DNA of 64,000 bases from GCA-002733465 sp039969155 (GTDB lineage Bacteria > Pseudomonadota > Gammaproteobacteria > Enterobacterales > Kangiellaceae). Below, piece after piece: positions 9,135-16,993 of this stretch (position 1 is its first letter; each line of letters starts with the position of its first letter). The translations under genes and the position numbers were made by a program. Below the pieces are notes generated by a model. That model was not told where the DNA came from. It saw only the letters and a list, made by a program, of their open reading frames with translations, and made no database searches. Location of the stretch: contig JBDVOJ010000108.1 of assembly GCA_039969155.1 (NCBI GenBank), positions 29,238 through 93,237 of the forward strand. Direction: 5' to 3'.

Positions 9135-10961
9135 GTGATTACTAAGTTAAGAAATATTGCCATTATCGCGCACGTAGACCATGGAAAAACCACTCTAGTT
9201 GACGAGTTGTTGCAACAGTCAGGAACGCTTGTTCAACGCGGTGAAGCTGCTGAGCGAATCATGGACTCAAATGACCTAGAGAAAGAGCGCGGAATCACCA
9301 TTCTTTCAAAAAACACGGCTATCAAATGGAATGATTATCGTATCAACATAGTAGATACCCCAGGGCATGCTGATTTTGGTGGTGAAGTTGAGCGGATTAT
9401 GTCGATGGTAGATTCTGTTTTATTGCTAGTCGATGCAGTTGATGGACCTATGCCGCAAACTCGATTTGTGACTCAAAAAGCATTTGCTCAGGGCTTAAAA
9501 CCAGTGGTTGTTGTCAATAAAATTGACCGTCCTGGCGCTCGTCCAGACTGGGTCATTGACCAAATCTTTGATTTATTCGATAAACTGGGAGCAACTGATG
9601 AGCAATTGGATTTCCCAGTTATCTATGCTTCGGCTCTTAATGGCTACGCGTCTGAGGATGATTCGGTAAGAGAAGGTGACATGGAGCCGCTCTTTAAAGC
9701 GATCGTTGAACATGTTGACCATCCTGATGTAGAAATTGAAGGACCAACTCAAATGCAGGTTACTTCTTTAGACTATTCTAGTTACGTAGGCGCAATTGCG
9801 GTTGGAAGAGTATCACGAGGCAAAATTAGCAAAAACCAACAATTAGTCAGTATCGATACAGAAGGCAAAACCCGAAAAGTTAAAGTCGGCCAAGTTCTTG
9901 GATATATGGGGTTGGATCGAAGTGAAGTTGAAGAGGCGACGGCGGGAGATATTATTGCGATTACTGGTATCGGTGAGCCGAATATTTCAGATACCCTCTG
10001 CGACCCAGATCATGTTGAAGCAAGAGTTCCGCTAACAGTGGATGAGCCAACGGTTAATATGACATTTCAAGTTAATACTTCGCCATTTGCAGGTAAAGAA
10101 GGAAAATTTGTTACTTCGCGTCAGATCCTAGAGCGGCTAGAAAAAGAACTAATCCACAACGTAGCGCTTCGTGTTGAGCAATTAGATGATGCAGACAAAT
10201 TTAAAGTGTCTGGTCGCGGAGAGCTTCATCTTTCTGTACTGATCGAAACGATGCGTCGTGAAGGTTTTGAGATGGCTGTTTCTCGTCCAGAAGTGATCAT
10301 GAAGGAAGTTGATGGGGTGATGATGGAACCCTATGAGAATGTGACGGTTGATATCGAGGAGGCACACCAGGGCACAATAATGGAACGCCTTGGAGAGCGA
10401 AAAGCAGAAATGCGTGATATGCAACTAGATGGTGCTGGGCGAGTCAGAATTGATTTCTATATTCCTTCACGAGGATTAATCGGATTCCAAACTGAATTTA
10501 TGACTGCTACTTCAGGATCCGGTTTGATTTATCATACTTTTGACGCTTATGGGCCGGCATTTAAAGGTAAATTAGCGCAGCGTCACAGTGGTGTATTGAT
10601 ATCAAATGGAACTGGTAAAGCACTTGGTTATGCTTTATTCAATTTCCAGGAACGTGGAAGACTTTTCATTGGTCATGGTGTAGAAGTTTACGAAGGAATG
10701 GTGATAGGGATTCATGCCAGAGATAACGACCTGACGGTCAACCCACTTAAAGGTAAACAGCTCACTAATGTTCGAGCTTCAGGGACTGATGAGAATATTC
10801 AATTATCTCCACCTATTCAAATGACATTAGAGCAGAGCCTAGAGTTTATTGATGATGATGAGCTAGTTGAAGTGACTCCAGAAAGTATTCGAATTAGAAA
10901 AAAATATCTAACCGAAAATGAGAGAAAAAGAGCATCTCGCCTTCCTAAGGAAGACAAGTAA
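9135..10961 (+). CDS. typA: Ribosome-associated GTPase TypA/BipA
   Basis: The 608-residue translational GTPase carries G1 AHVDHGKT, G2 around RGITI, G3 DTPGHADFGGEV and G4 NKIDRPGA near the N-terminus. EF-G-like domains follow, then the BipA-specific C-terminal domain (IQLSPPIQMTLEQSLEFIDD and the basic tail). It binds the 70S ribosome and is needed for ribosome assembly and growth in cold or stress. The start is GTG at 9135, because the family begins M-I-x-x-LRNIAIIAHVDHG exactly here. It is monocistronic with a strong terminator 9 bases after the stop codon. Confidence 0.97.
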   Translation: MITKLRNIAIIAHVDHGKTTLVDELLQQSGTLVQRGEAAERIMDSNDLEKERGITILSKNTAIKWNDYRINIVDTPGHADFGGEVERIMSMVDSVLLLVDAVDGPMPQTRFVTQKAFAQGLKPVVVVNKIDRPGARPDWVIDQIFDLFDKLGATDEQLDFPVIYASALNGYASEDDSVREGDMEPLFKAIVEHVDHPDVEIEGPTQMQVTSLDYSSYVGAIAVGRVSRGKISKNQQLVSIDTEGKTRKVKVGQVLGYMGLDRSEVEEATAGDIIAITGIGEPNISDTLCDPDHVEARVPLTVDEPTVNMTFQVNTSPFAGKEGKFVTSRQILERLEKELIHNVALRVEQLDDADKFKVSGRGELHLSVLIETMRREGFEMAVSRPEVIMKEVDGVMMEPYENVTVDIEEAHQGTIMERLGERKAEMRDMQLDGAGRVRIDFYIPSRGLIGFQTEFMTATSGSGLIYHTFDAYGPAFKGKLAQRHSGVLISNGTGKALGYALFNFQERGRLFIGHGVEVYEGMVIGIHARDNDLTVNPLKGKQLTNVRASGTDENIQLSPPIQMTLEQSLEFIDDDELVEVTPESIRIRKKYLTENERKRASRLPKEDK

Positions 10962-10970
10962 GTTTTTATA

Positions 10971-10992
10971 AAGCGCCTTAGGGCGCTTTTTT
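10971..10992 (+). terminator. Rho-independent terminator of typA
   Basis: AAGCGCC-TTA-GGGCGCTT forms a GC-rich seven-base-pair hairpin with a short loop, followed by TTTTTC. It begins 9 bases after the typA stop. Confidence 0.92.
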
Positions 10993-11139
10993 CTTATTAA
11001 AGTGATTTTTTAAATGAGTACTAGCGAATTTCTCAATGCGCTGATACTTTACCGTTGCTCATGAATTTTCCGCTAGTTTGAACTATTATTAACTGCTACC
11101 CTCTATATATACTTTACCTATTTATAAAGCTGTCTATTA

Positions 11140-11466
11140 ATGAAGAATTTGCTCGTACTATTTTTGGCCTTATCGCTTAGCTCTTGTGGTTTTGTTAGGC
11201 ATATTTTTGGTTATATTCCACCGCCAGAAGAAACCACTGTGAGCCAAGAGCTTCAACTAGAATTCAATCGTTGTGAGAAGATCAATAAAAATAGAAACTG
11301 TGCACAAATAGCTTTTGATACGGTACGCAAAGTAAAGGGCCTCGAGCCGCGAAAAGTTCCTAAAGGCGTTGTTATTATTTTAGAGGGGGATGTAAAAACA
11401 CCACCGCCCAAAAAAGAGCGTGGGGTAGACCATCCTAACGACACAATTGACAACGACGAGAATTAA
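11140..11466 (+). CDS. Small putative lipoprotein
   Basis: The 108-residue protein starts with a lipoprotein signal peptide ending in the lipobox LSSC (Cys16), so it should be lipid-anchored in the envelope. The mature part is polar, with a possible disulfide pair (RCEKINKNRNCAQIAF, Cys45 and Cys54) and a proline/lysine-rich then acidic tail. I recognise no family. It sits alone between typA and prolyl aminopeptidase on the same strand. Confidence 0.65.
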   Translation: MKNLLVLFLALSLSSCGFVRHIFGYIPPPEETTVSQELQLEFNRCEKINKNRNCAQIAFDTVRKVKGLEPRKVPKGVVIILEGDVKTPPPKKERGVDHPNDTIDNDEN

Positions 11467-11629
11467 TTCTCATTAAGCTAATTGGAAATTGGCTGTAGAC
11501 GAAATTATTATCAGATTTGAATGATTAAGACGTTTATAGCCGATTTCTAATTGAATGCTCAATCTTCAAATGGCAGTCGTTTAAAAGTGTGCTAGTCTTA
11601 AAGAACATCTACTTTAGACTGGTCGAACG

Positions 11630-12607
11630 ATGCAGCCACTTTTCCCAGAAATCAAACCAAATCAAACATTTACCCTTGAAACCGATGATGGGCATCAGAT
11701 CTACTATGAAGAGTCGGGTTCGATTGATGGAATACCTCTAGTTGTATTGCATGGAGGCCCTGGTGGCGGATGCAGTCCAACTTATCGCCGATACTGTGAT
11801 CCAGAAAAATATAGAATTATCTTGGTTGACCAACGCGGCAGCGGGCGTTCGACTCCCCACGCTGAGCTAAAAAACAATACTACCAACCACTTAATCCAAG
11901 ACCTGGAAGAGATACGCCAACAGTTAGGTATCGATAAGTGGGTTTTGTTAGGCGGCTCTTGGGGAGTGACTTTAGCTTTAGCATACGCTCAATCTCATCC
12001 TGAGAGAGTTTCTGGTTTAATTCTTAGAGGCGTATTCTTAGGACGACAACAGGATATTGACTGGCTATACAGAGATGGGACTCGGCGAGTTTTCCCTGAC
12101 TACTGGAAAGATTTTATCCACCCTATTGCTAAGCAAGAAAGAGGGGATATTGTGTCCGCATTTTACAAAATGCTAACCGGCGAAAATGAGTTGGCAAAAA
12201 TGGCAGCCGCAAAAGCTTGGTCAACTTGGGAGGCTCGCGTCGCTACTTTAGAGCCCAATAATAACTTAGTCGATTCTTTTCAAAATCCTCATCTAGCGGT
12301 ATCAATGGCAAAGATAAGTGCGCACTATTTTGCTAATAAATGCTTTCTTGAGGAAAACCAATTAATTGATAATGCCGAAAAGCTTAATGGTATTCCTGGG
12401 ATCATTGTCCATGGTCGTTATGACATGTTATGTCCGCTAGAAAATGCTTGGTCATTACAAGCCGTTTGGAAAAACGCCGAAGTGAGAATTATTCGTGACG
12501 CAGGGCACTCTGCCACAGAGGCTGGCATTATAGATGGGTTAATAAGAGCGACTAAGTCTATGTATCAGGAATTAAAAAATGATTGCCTTGATCCAGCGAG
12601 TGACTAA
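11630..12607 (+). CDS. pip: Prolyl aminopeptidase (alpha/beta hydrolase, S33)
   Basis: The 325-residue enzyme removes N-terminal proline from peptides in the cytoplasm. It shows the family hallmarks HGGPGGGCSP (oxyanion region), DQRGSGRSTPH and the nucleophile elbow GGSWG, with the catalytic Asp in GRYDMLCP and His in DAGHSA near the C-terminus. Length is typical. Its last 29 bases overlap the start of dtd in another frame, so the two are translationally coupled. Confidence 0.94.
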   Translation: MQPLFPEIKPNQTFTLETDDGHQIYYEESGSIDGIPLVVLHGGPGGGCSPTYRRYCDPEKYRIILVDQRGSGRSTPHAELKNNTTNHLIQDLEEIRQQLGIDKWVLLGGSWGVTLALAYAQSHPERVSGLILRGVFLGRQQDIDWLYRDGTRRVFPDYWKDFIHPIAKQERGDIVSAFYKMLTGENELAKMAAAKAWSTWEARVATLEPNNNLVDSFQNPHLAVSMAKISAHYFANKCFLEENQLIDNAEKLNGIPGIIVHGRYDMLCPLENAWSLQAVWKNAEVRIIRDAGHSATEAGIIDGLIRATKSMYQELKNDCLDPASD

Positions 12608-13016
12608 TGCCAACGTTCGAGTAGAAGGCCAAGTCATTGGCCAGATACAGAAAGGGATTATGGCGTTAATTGGAGTCGAGAAAAACGACACTCAGGAAAA
12701 GGCAGATAAGTTAATAAGACGTTTGCTAGGATACAGAATATTCTCTGATCAAAACGACAAAATGAACCTTAGTTTGTCGGATGTGGCAGGCGGTTTGTTA
12801 CTGGTACCACAATTTACCTTGGCCGCAGATACTAACAAAGGAATGCGACCATCATTTTCTAGCGCGGCACCACCGCAAATTGGTGAACAGCTTTTCGATT
12901 ATTTTGTCGAACAAGCAACCAATCTACACCCAGTTGTTCAAACAGGTCGGTTTGGTGCTGATATGCAAGTCAGTTTATGCAACGACGGTCCGGTTACTTT
13001 TTGGCTGTATAGTTAG
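12579..13016 (+). CDS. dtd: D-aminoacyl-tRNA deacylase
   Basis: The 145-residue enzyme recycles mischarged D-aminoacyl-tRNAs. It starts MIALIQRVTNANVRVEGQ as in the family. The active-site motifs are both visible: QFTLAADT (family SQFTL, here preceded by Pro instead of Ser) and the Gly-cisPro motif in NDGPVTFWL close to the C-terminus. It overlaps pip by 29 bases, and the response regulator gene follows after 33 bases. Confidence 0.95.
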   Translation: MIALIQRVTNANVRVEGQVIGQIQKGIMALIGVEKNDTQEKADKLIRRLLGYRIFSDQNDKMNLSLSDVAGGLLLVPQFTLAADTNKGMRPSFSSAAPPQIGEQLFDYFVEQATNLHPVVQTGRFGADMQVSLCNDGPVTFWLYS

Positions 13017-13049
13017 CCTATTTAGAATCGTAGGTAAGGTTAGTTAATT

Positions 13050-13709
13050 ATGAGACTACTTTTAGTCGAAGACGATTTGCAGTTATCGGAAAGTCTTGTC
13101 AAGGCGCTCAAGCACGATGGATTTTCTTTGCTTGCCGTGACTCATGGCAAAGACGCGATTAATAATATCGCGGTGGAACACATTGATATTGTAATTTTAG
13201 ATATCGGGCTACCTGATATGGATGGGATCAAAGTACTGAAGCGTATTCGCGCTAAAAAGCTTAATTGTAAGGTTATTATTTTGACCGCGCGCGACCAACT
13301 GAGTGACAAAGTTACGGGGTTAGATGCTGGGGCAGATGATTATCTGGTAAAACCTTTCGAGTACGATGAACTCGCAGCTAGAATTAGAGCTCTCGAACGC
13401 AGTTTAACCAATAGAACTCAGACAATGATCGAAGTCGGTAGCCTTAAATTAGATCCCAATGGACATGTTGTTCATTGGGAAAACCAGCTAGTCGACTTTT
13501 CCAAAAAAGAATACTTACTTTTAAAGTCATTGATGGAGTCCGCCGGAAGGGTACAAACTAAAGAAGCTCTCGAGGCAAATCTCTATGACTGTGGAGAAGA
13601 GGTGATGAGTAACGCGATCGAAGTTCATATTCACCATATCCGGAAAAAACTATCTAAAGAGACGATTAAAACTATTCGAGGGATTGGGTATACCATTAGA
13701 AAGCCGTGA
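13050..13709 (+). CDS. OmpR-family response regulator (QseB/PmrA-like)
   Basis: The 219-residue protein has a receiver domain (1-115) with acidic pocket EDD (7-9), phosphoacceptor Asp51 in ILDIGLPDMDG, and Lys in LVKPFEYDELAARIRAL. A winged-helix trans-activation domain (about 125-217) follows. The QseB/PmrA subgroup is the best fit. Its stop overlaps the GTG start of the kinase gene by four bases. The downstream cupredoxin-like and FTR1 genes suggest it governs iron or metal uptake; the signal itself is unknown. Confidence 0.92.
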   Translation: MRLLLVEDDLQLSESLVKALKHDGFSLLAVTHGKDAINNIAVEHIDIVILDIGLPDMDGIKVLKRIRAKKLNCKVIILTARDQLSDKVTGLDAGADDYLVKPFEYDELAARIRALERSLTNRTQTMIEVGSLKLDPNGHVVHWENQLVDFSKKEYLLLKSLMESAGRVQTKEALEANLYDCGEEVMSNAIEVHIHHIRKKLSKETIKTIRGIGYTIRKP

Positions 13710-15115
13710 GTTCAATCAGACTATTTCTAACTATTAGTATAATTGCCGTAGTAATTCTAGCAAATTTCTTAGCTGCTGTTCACGGCTATCAAGAAAGTAT
13801 GCAAGAGGCAGAAATATTATTCGATAGAAAACTCCAAAATTACGGGGACTTTATTTCTAATAGCCCGTTTTATAGTGATTCAAAAGAAAATCCCGTGCAG
13901 GAAAATATCGTACATTCGCCTGTAGAGCATATTCTATACCAAGTTCGAGACAAGAATAACTTAATAATTGGCCAGTCATCTAAATTTCCTCAAGAACTCA
14001 AATTTGAGTTATTAGATAACCAGCGCTATGTCAACTTTGATAAGGCAAGATGGCGAGCTATTACTAAGTTCAATACTGCTACCGAGCGTTGGGTGGTTGT
14101 TTTAGAGAATCAAGACGTTCGTTACAATTTAGCAGAAAGTGTTATTTTAAAATCGGTCTATCCTATTGTATTGGCAATTCCTACCATTATTTTAATTGTG
14201 CTATTTATTGTACATATTGGGTTAAAACCTATTCGCCTGTTAGCAAACCAAGTAGAAAAGAAAAAGGCAAGCAATCTTACAGCAATAGAAATCGATGGAG
14301 TCCCAATTGAGTTAGAGCGCCTGACTCAGCGTGTCAACCAATTGTTAATAAGATTAGATGGTTCCTTATCAAGAGAGTCTCGGTTTGCTTCTGATGCTGC
14401 TCACGAATTACGTACTCCTATCGCTGCGCTTAATTTGCAAATGAAAAATCTATTAGATGAGCAAGCTGATTACTCAATCGAATCAAACGAAAATATTCGA
14501 GCTCTTAGCATGGGGGTGAGTAGGATGAGCCATTTAGTTGAACAGATCTTAGTCCTAAATCGTAGTAACCCAGAACTATATGTAGGGAGATTTAAACACG
14601 TTAGTCTTTCAGAACTGCTAAGAGCTCTTGTTATTGATTTATATCCTATGATAGAGAAGGCGAAGCATGAAATTGAATTAAGGTTGTCGAATGAATCAGA
14701 CTCATATGTTGTCAAGGGAGAGGAATTTGCGCTGTCTACTCTCTTCAAAAATTTGCTAATCAATGCAATAAAATACACTCCAGAACATGGACAAATACTT
14801 ATCTTGATAAGTGATACTGATAATCAAATTATTGTAAAAGTAATGGATTCAGGTATTGGAATACCCGATGCTAAAAAGGACCGCATCTTTGAACGTTTTT
14901 ATAGAGTCGATGGTGATAGAAATCAATCTCAAATTACAGGATGTGGTCTTGGTTTAGCGATCGTGAAACAGATTGCCGAACTACACCACATTAAATTAAC
15001 TTTAAGTGATAGTTGTTTTGAAATACAGTCTGGTAAAGTGATTGAAAAAGGGCTCACGGTTACACTAGAGTTTGAAAAATACTCTAACGGTCGGCAGAAA
15101 GACTCTTCAGATTAA
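13706..15115 (+). CDS. Sensor histidine kinase paired with the upstream response regulator
   Basis: The 469-residue kinase has membrane helices at about 5-27 and 150-172 flanking a periplasmic domain of about 120 residues with no recognised motif. A HAMP-like linker follows. The HisKA domain carries FASDAAHELRTP with His233, and the HATPase domain carries NAIKYTPEHG, DSGIGIPDA and the GCGLGLAIVKQ glycine box. It starts with GTG overlapping the previous stop (GTGA). It would phosphorylate the 13050 regulator. The periplasmic domain is the likely metal or redox sensor. Confidence 0.92.
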   Translation: MSSIRLFLTISIIAVVILANFLAAVHGYQESMQEAEILFDRKLQNYGDFISNSPFYSDSKENPVQENIVHSPVEHILYQVRDKNNLIIGQSSKFPQELKFELLDNQRYVNFDKARWRAITKFNTATERWVVVLENQDVRYNLAESVILKSVYPIVLAIPTIILIVLFIVHIGLKPIRLLANQVEKKKASNLTAIEIDGVPIELERLTQRVNQLLIRLDGSLSRESRFASDAAHELRTPIAALNLQMKNLLDEQADYSIESNENIRALSMGVSRMSHLVEQILVLNRSNPELYVGRFKHVSLSELLRALVIDLYPMIEKAKHEIELRLSNESDSYVVKGEEFALSTLFKNLLINAIKYTPEHGQILILISDTDNQIIVKVMDSGIGIPDAKKDRIFERFYRVDGDRNQSQITGCGLGLAIVKQIAELHHIKLTLSDSCFEIQSGKVIEKGLTVTLEFEKYSNGRQKDSSD

Positions 15116-15117
15116 AG

Positions 15118-15471
15118 GTGTTCAAATTGAAAGATAAAACCAATCGAATATTGTTAGGAGCACTTTTCTTACTTACCGTTAGTGTATTGCCATATGCTCA
15201 TGCGGAACGTCTTGTTTACAAAATTGAAATCAAGGACCACTTTTTTATACCAGATAGAATAGAAATTCCTGCCGACACAAAAGTAAAACTTGTAATTTAC
15301 AATCGGGATGCGACTTCCGAAGAGTTTGAGAGTTATGAGTTGAATCGAGAAAAAGTTATTATGGGGGGGAGGAAAGCCAATATTTTTATCGGACCTCTAA
15401 AGCCCGGAGAATATCCCTTTTTCGGGGAGTTTAACCAAAAAACAGCGCAAGGTGTTGTCATTGTTAAATAG
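15118..15471 (+). CDS. Periplasmic cupredoxin-like protein of the FTR1 cluster
   Basis: The 117-residue protein has a signal peptide ending around AHA (residue 29). A Cupredoxin_1-type beta-sandwich follows, with FIPDRIEIPADTKVKLVIYN, EEFES, IFIGPLKPGEYPFFGEF and a closing QGVVIVK strand. The canonical blue-copper ligands (His-Cys-His/Met) are not present, as in other cupredoxin-like proteins next to FTR1 permeases, so it may bind iron or copper differently or help load the permease. It begins with GTG two bases after the kinase stop and is followed within 10 bases by the permease. Confidence 0.82.
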   Translation: MFKLKDKTNRILLGALFLLTVSVLPYAHAERLVYKIEIKDHFFIPDRIEIPADTKVKLVIYNRDATSEEFESYELNREKVIMGGRKANIFIGPLKPGEYPFFGEFNQKTAQGVVIVK

Positions 15472-15479
15472 GAAAAAGT

Positions 15480-16259
15480 TTGCTTGATTCGGTCATTATA
15501 GTTCTAAGAGAAACGCTTGAGGCATCGCTTTTGGTAAGTTTCTTGTTTGTTTATTCGAATATTATACGCGTGCGTAAACTTTGGATGATTTGGGCAATTC
15601 TCATAGGCTCGTTAATATCGTTACTTTTAGCAATGAATATGTCAGAAATATCGGAATGGTTTGATGGTACCGGTCAAGAAATTCTCTTTGTTATCGTATT
15701 AATAAGCTTAGCTATTTTAATTCTTATCTCAAATTTACTTATCATTAGCAGTACTAAAAAAGCGATTGTTCAACGTTGGCACATGCTACTATATTCTTTG
15801 ATTATTATTATTGCGATGACGATGGAAGGTGCAGAAGTTATCATTTACTTCGAGAGCGTTTTTTTGAATGCTGAACGATTAAGTTCGAACGTTTTGGGAG
15901 GGATTCTTGGCCTCGGTATCGGGGTTAGTGTAGGTGCAGTAAATTATTATTTTTTAGCGCAATTGAAACAACTGAGCTTAACCCTATGTTTTGTTATGCT
16001 TACCTTGGTATCCGCAGGAATGGTTTCTCAAGCTATTTCCTATCTGATGCAAGCTGGCTTAGTTGAAGATAGTTATCCTGTCTGGGACACGAGCTTCCTA
16101 ATCAGTGAGCCTTCTCTTCTAGGCCAGCTACTTTACGCATTGATTGGCTACGAGGCTACGCCGACTCACAATCAGGTAGTATCCTATTTTTTATTTATTG
16201 TTGTTCCATTTTGTTATCTAACCTATTACAAAGTAAAATTTCATAATGAAAAGAACTAA
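15480..16259 (+). CDS. FTR1/EfeU-family iron permease
   Basis: The 259-residue membrane protein has about seven helices. The first iron-binding motif RExxE is intact (RETLE, residues 10-14). The second, in the fourth helix region, reads MEGAE (115-119), so its Arg is replaced by Met while both Glu remain. FTR1 permeases carry iron across the inner membrane with an oxidase or cupredoxin partner; here the cupredoxin-like protein is encoded just upstream. The start is TTG at 15480, since no ATG or GTG precedes the first motif in frame. Its end overlaps the next gene by 14 bases. Confidence 0.87.
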   Translation: MLDSVIIVLRETLEASLLVSFLFVYSNIIRVRKLWMIWAILIGSLISLLLAMNMSEISEWFDGTGQEILFVIVLISLAILILISNLLIISSTKKAIVQRWHMLLYSLIIIIAMTMEGAEVIIYFESVFLNAERLSSNVLGGILGLGIGVSVGAVNYYFLAQLKQLSLTLCFVMLTLVSAGMVSQAISYLMQAGLVEDSYPVWDTSFLISEPSLLGQLLYALIGYEATPTHNQVVSYFLFIVVPFCYLTYYKVKFHNEKN

Positions 16260-16959
16260 TTTAATACCCGTATTAACGCACCTAGTTGGCCTATTGCTTG
16301 TAGCCACAATGATGCCAGCCAACGCGGATGTCGACAAGGTATATCACCCATACGTAGAGGCTGATACCTACGAGTTTGAATCTAGAGTGATTAGTCTTTT
16401 GGATAGTGAGTTAGCTGCAGATTTCTCTATTTATCGTTTTGGTTTCGGTAAAGATGTTAATGACAAATTGTTTCTTGAACTATATTTGATTGGCCAAAAG
16501 GAAACTGATAAGAATATCGAAATTGAAGCTGTTGAAATTGAAGTTCTCTATCAAGCGACCGAACAAGGTGAATATTGGGTAGATATTGGTTTGCTCTTTG
16601 AAATTGAACAAGAAAGAGAATCTCAAGAGTGGGAAACAAATATAGGCCTCTTATTCGAGAAAGAATTTGGACGTTGGAGCACATCATTAAATCTGCAAAA
16701 TTTCTACGAATTTCAAGATAATAAACGACACGCTTGGAATCATAGTCAGGCGTTTCAATTAAGATATAGAAATAGCGCTTCGTTTGAGCCAGGCTTCGAA
16801 GCGTACCTCGATAAAGAGGATATTTTCGTTGGAGTTGTTTTCTTGGGGCAATTTTCTTTTGGACAAAATAAATTGATTTGGGAGGTCGGATTATTACAAG
16901 AGGTGAATAACCGTAACGATGAAAGTGTTTTACGCGCTTTAGTCGAATATGAATTCTAG
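16246..16959 (+). CDS. Exported protein, probably an outer-membrane beta-barrel, in the iron cluster
   Basis: The 237-residue protein has a signal peptide ending near ANA (residue 27). The rest shows alternating hydrophobic/polar strands (for example ELYLIGQK, WVDIGLLFEIEQ, FVGVVFLGQFSF) and ends in the aromatic VEYEF, as outer-membrane barrels do. Two near-repeats, DIGLLFEIE and NIGLLFEKE, lie in consecutive strands. I do not recognise a named family. It overlaps the permease gene by 14 bases and is the last gene of the operon, so a role in iron entry or sensing is plausible but unproven. Confidence 0.72.
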   Translation: MKRTNLIPVLTHLVGLLLVATMMPANADVDKVYHPYVEADTYEFESRVISLLDSELAADFSIYRFGFGKDVNDKLFLELYLIGQKETDKNIEIEAVEIEVLYQATEQGEYWVDIGLLFEIEQERESQEWETNIGLLFEKEFGRWSTSLNLQNFYEFQDNKRHAWNHSQAFQLRYRNSASFEPGFEAYLDKEDIFVGVVFLGQFSFGQNKLIWEVGLLQEVNNRNDESVLRALVEYEF

Positions 16960-16993
16960 TCTCCACCTGTTCTAATCACACTAACTAGATAAC

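Noticed and set aside
16457..16966. A 169-codon minus-strand frame opposite the exported protein of the iron operon
   Set aside because: The plus-strand gene has a signal peptide, operon overlap and barrel-like strands; the antisense frame has none of these.
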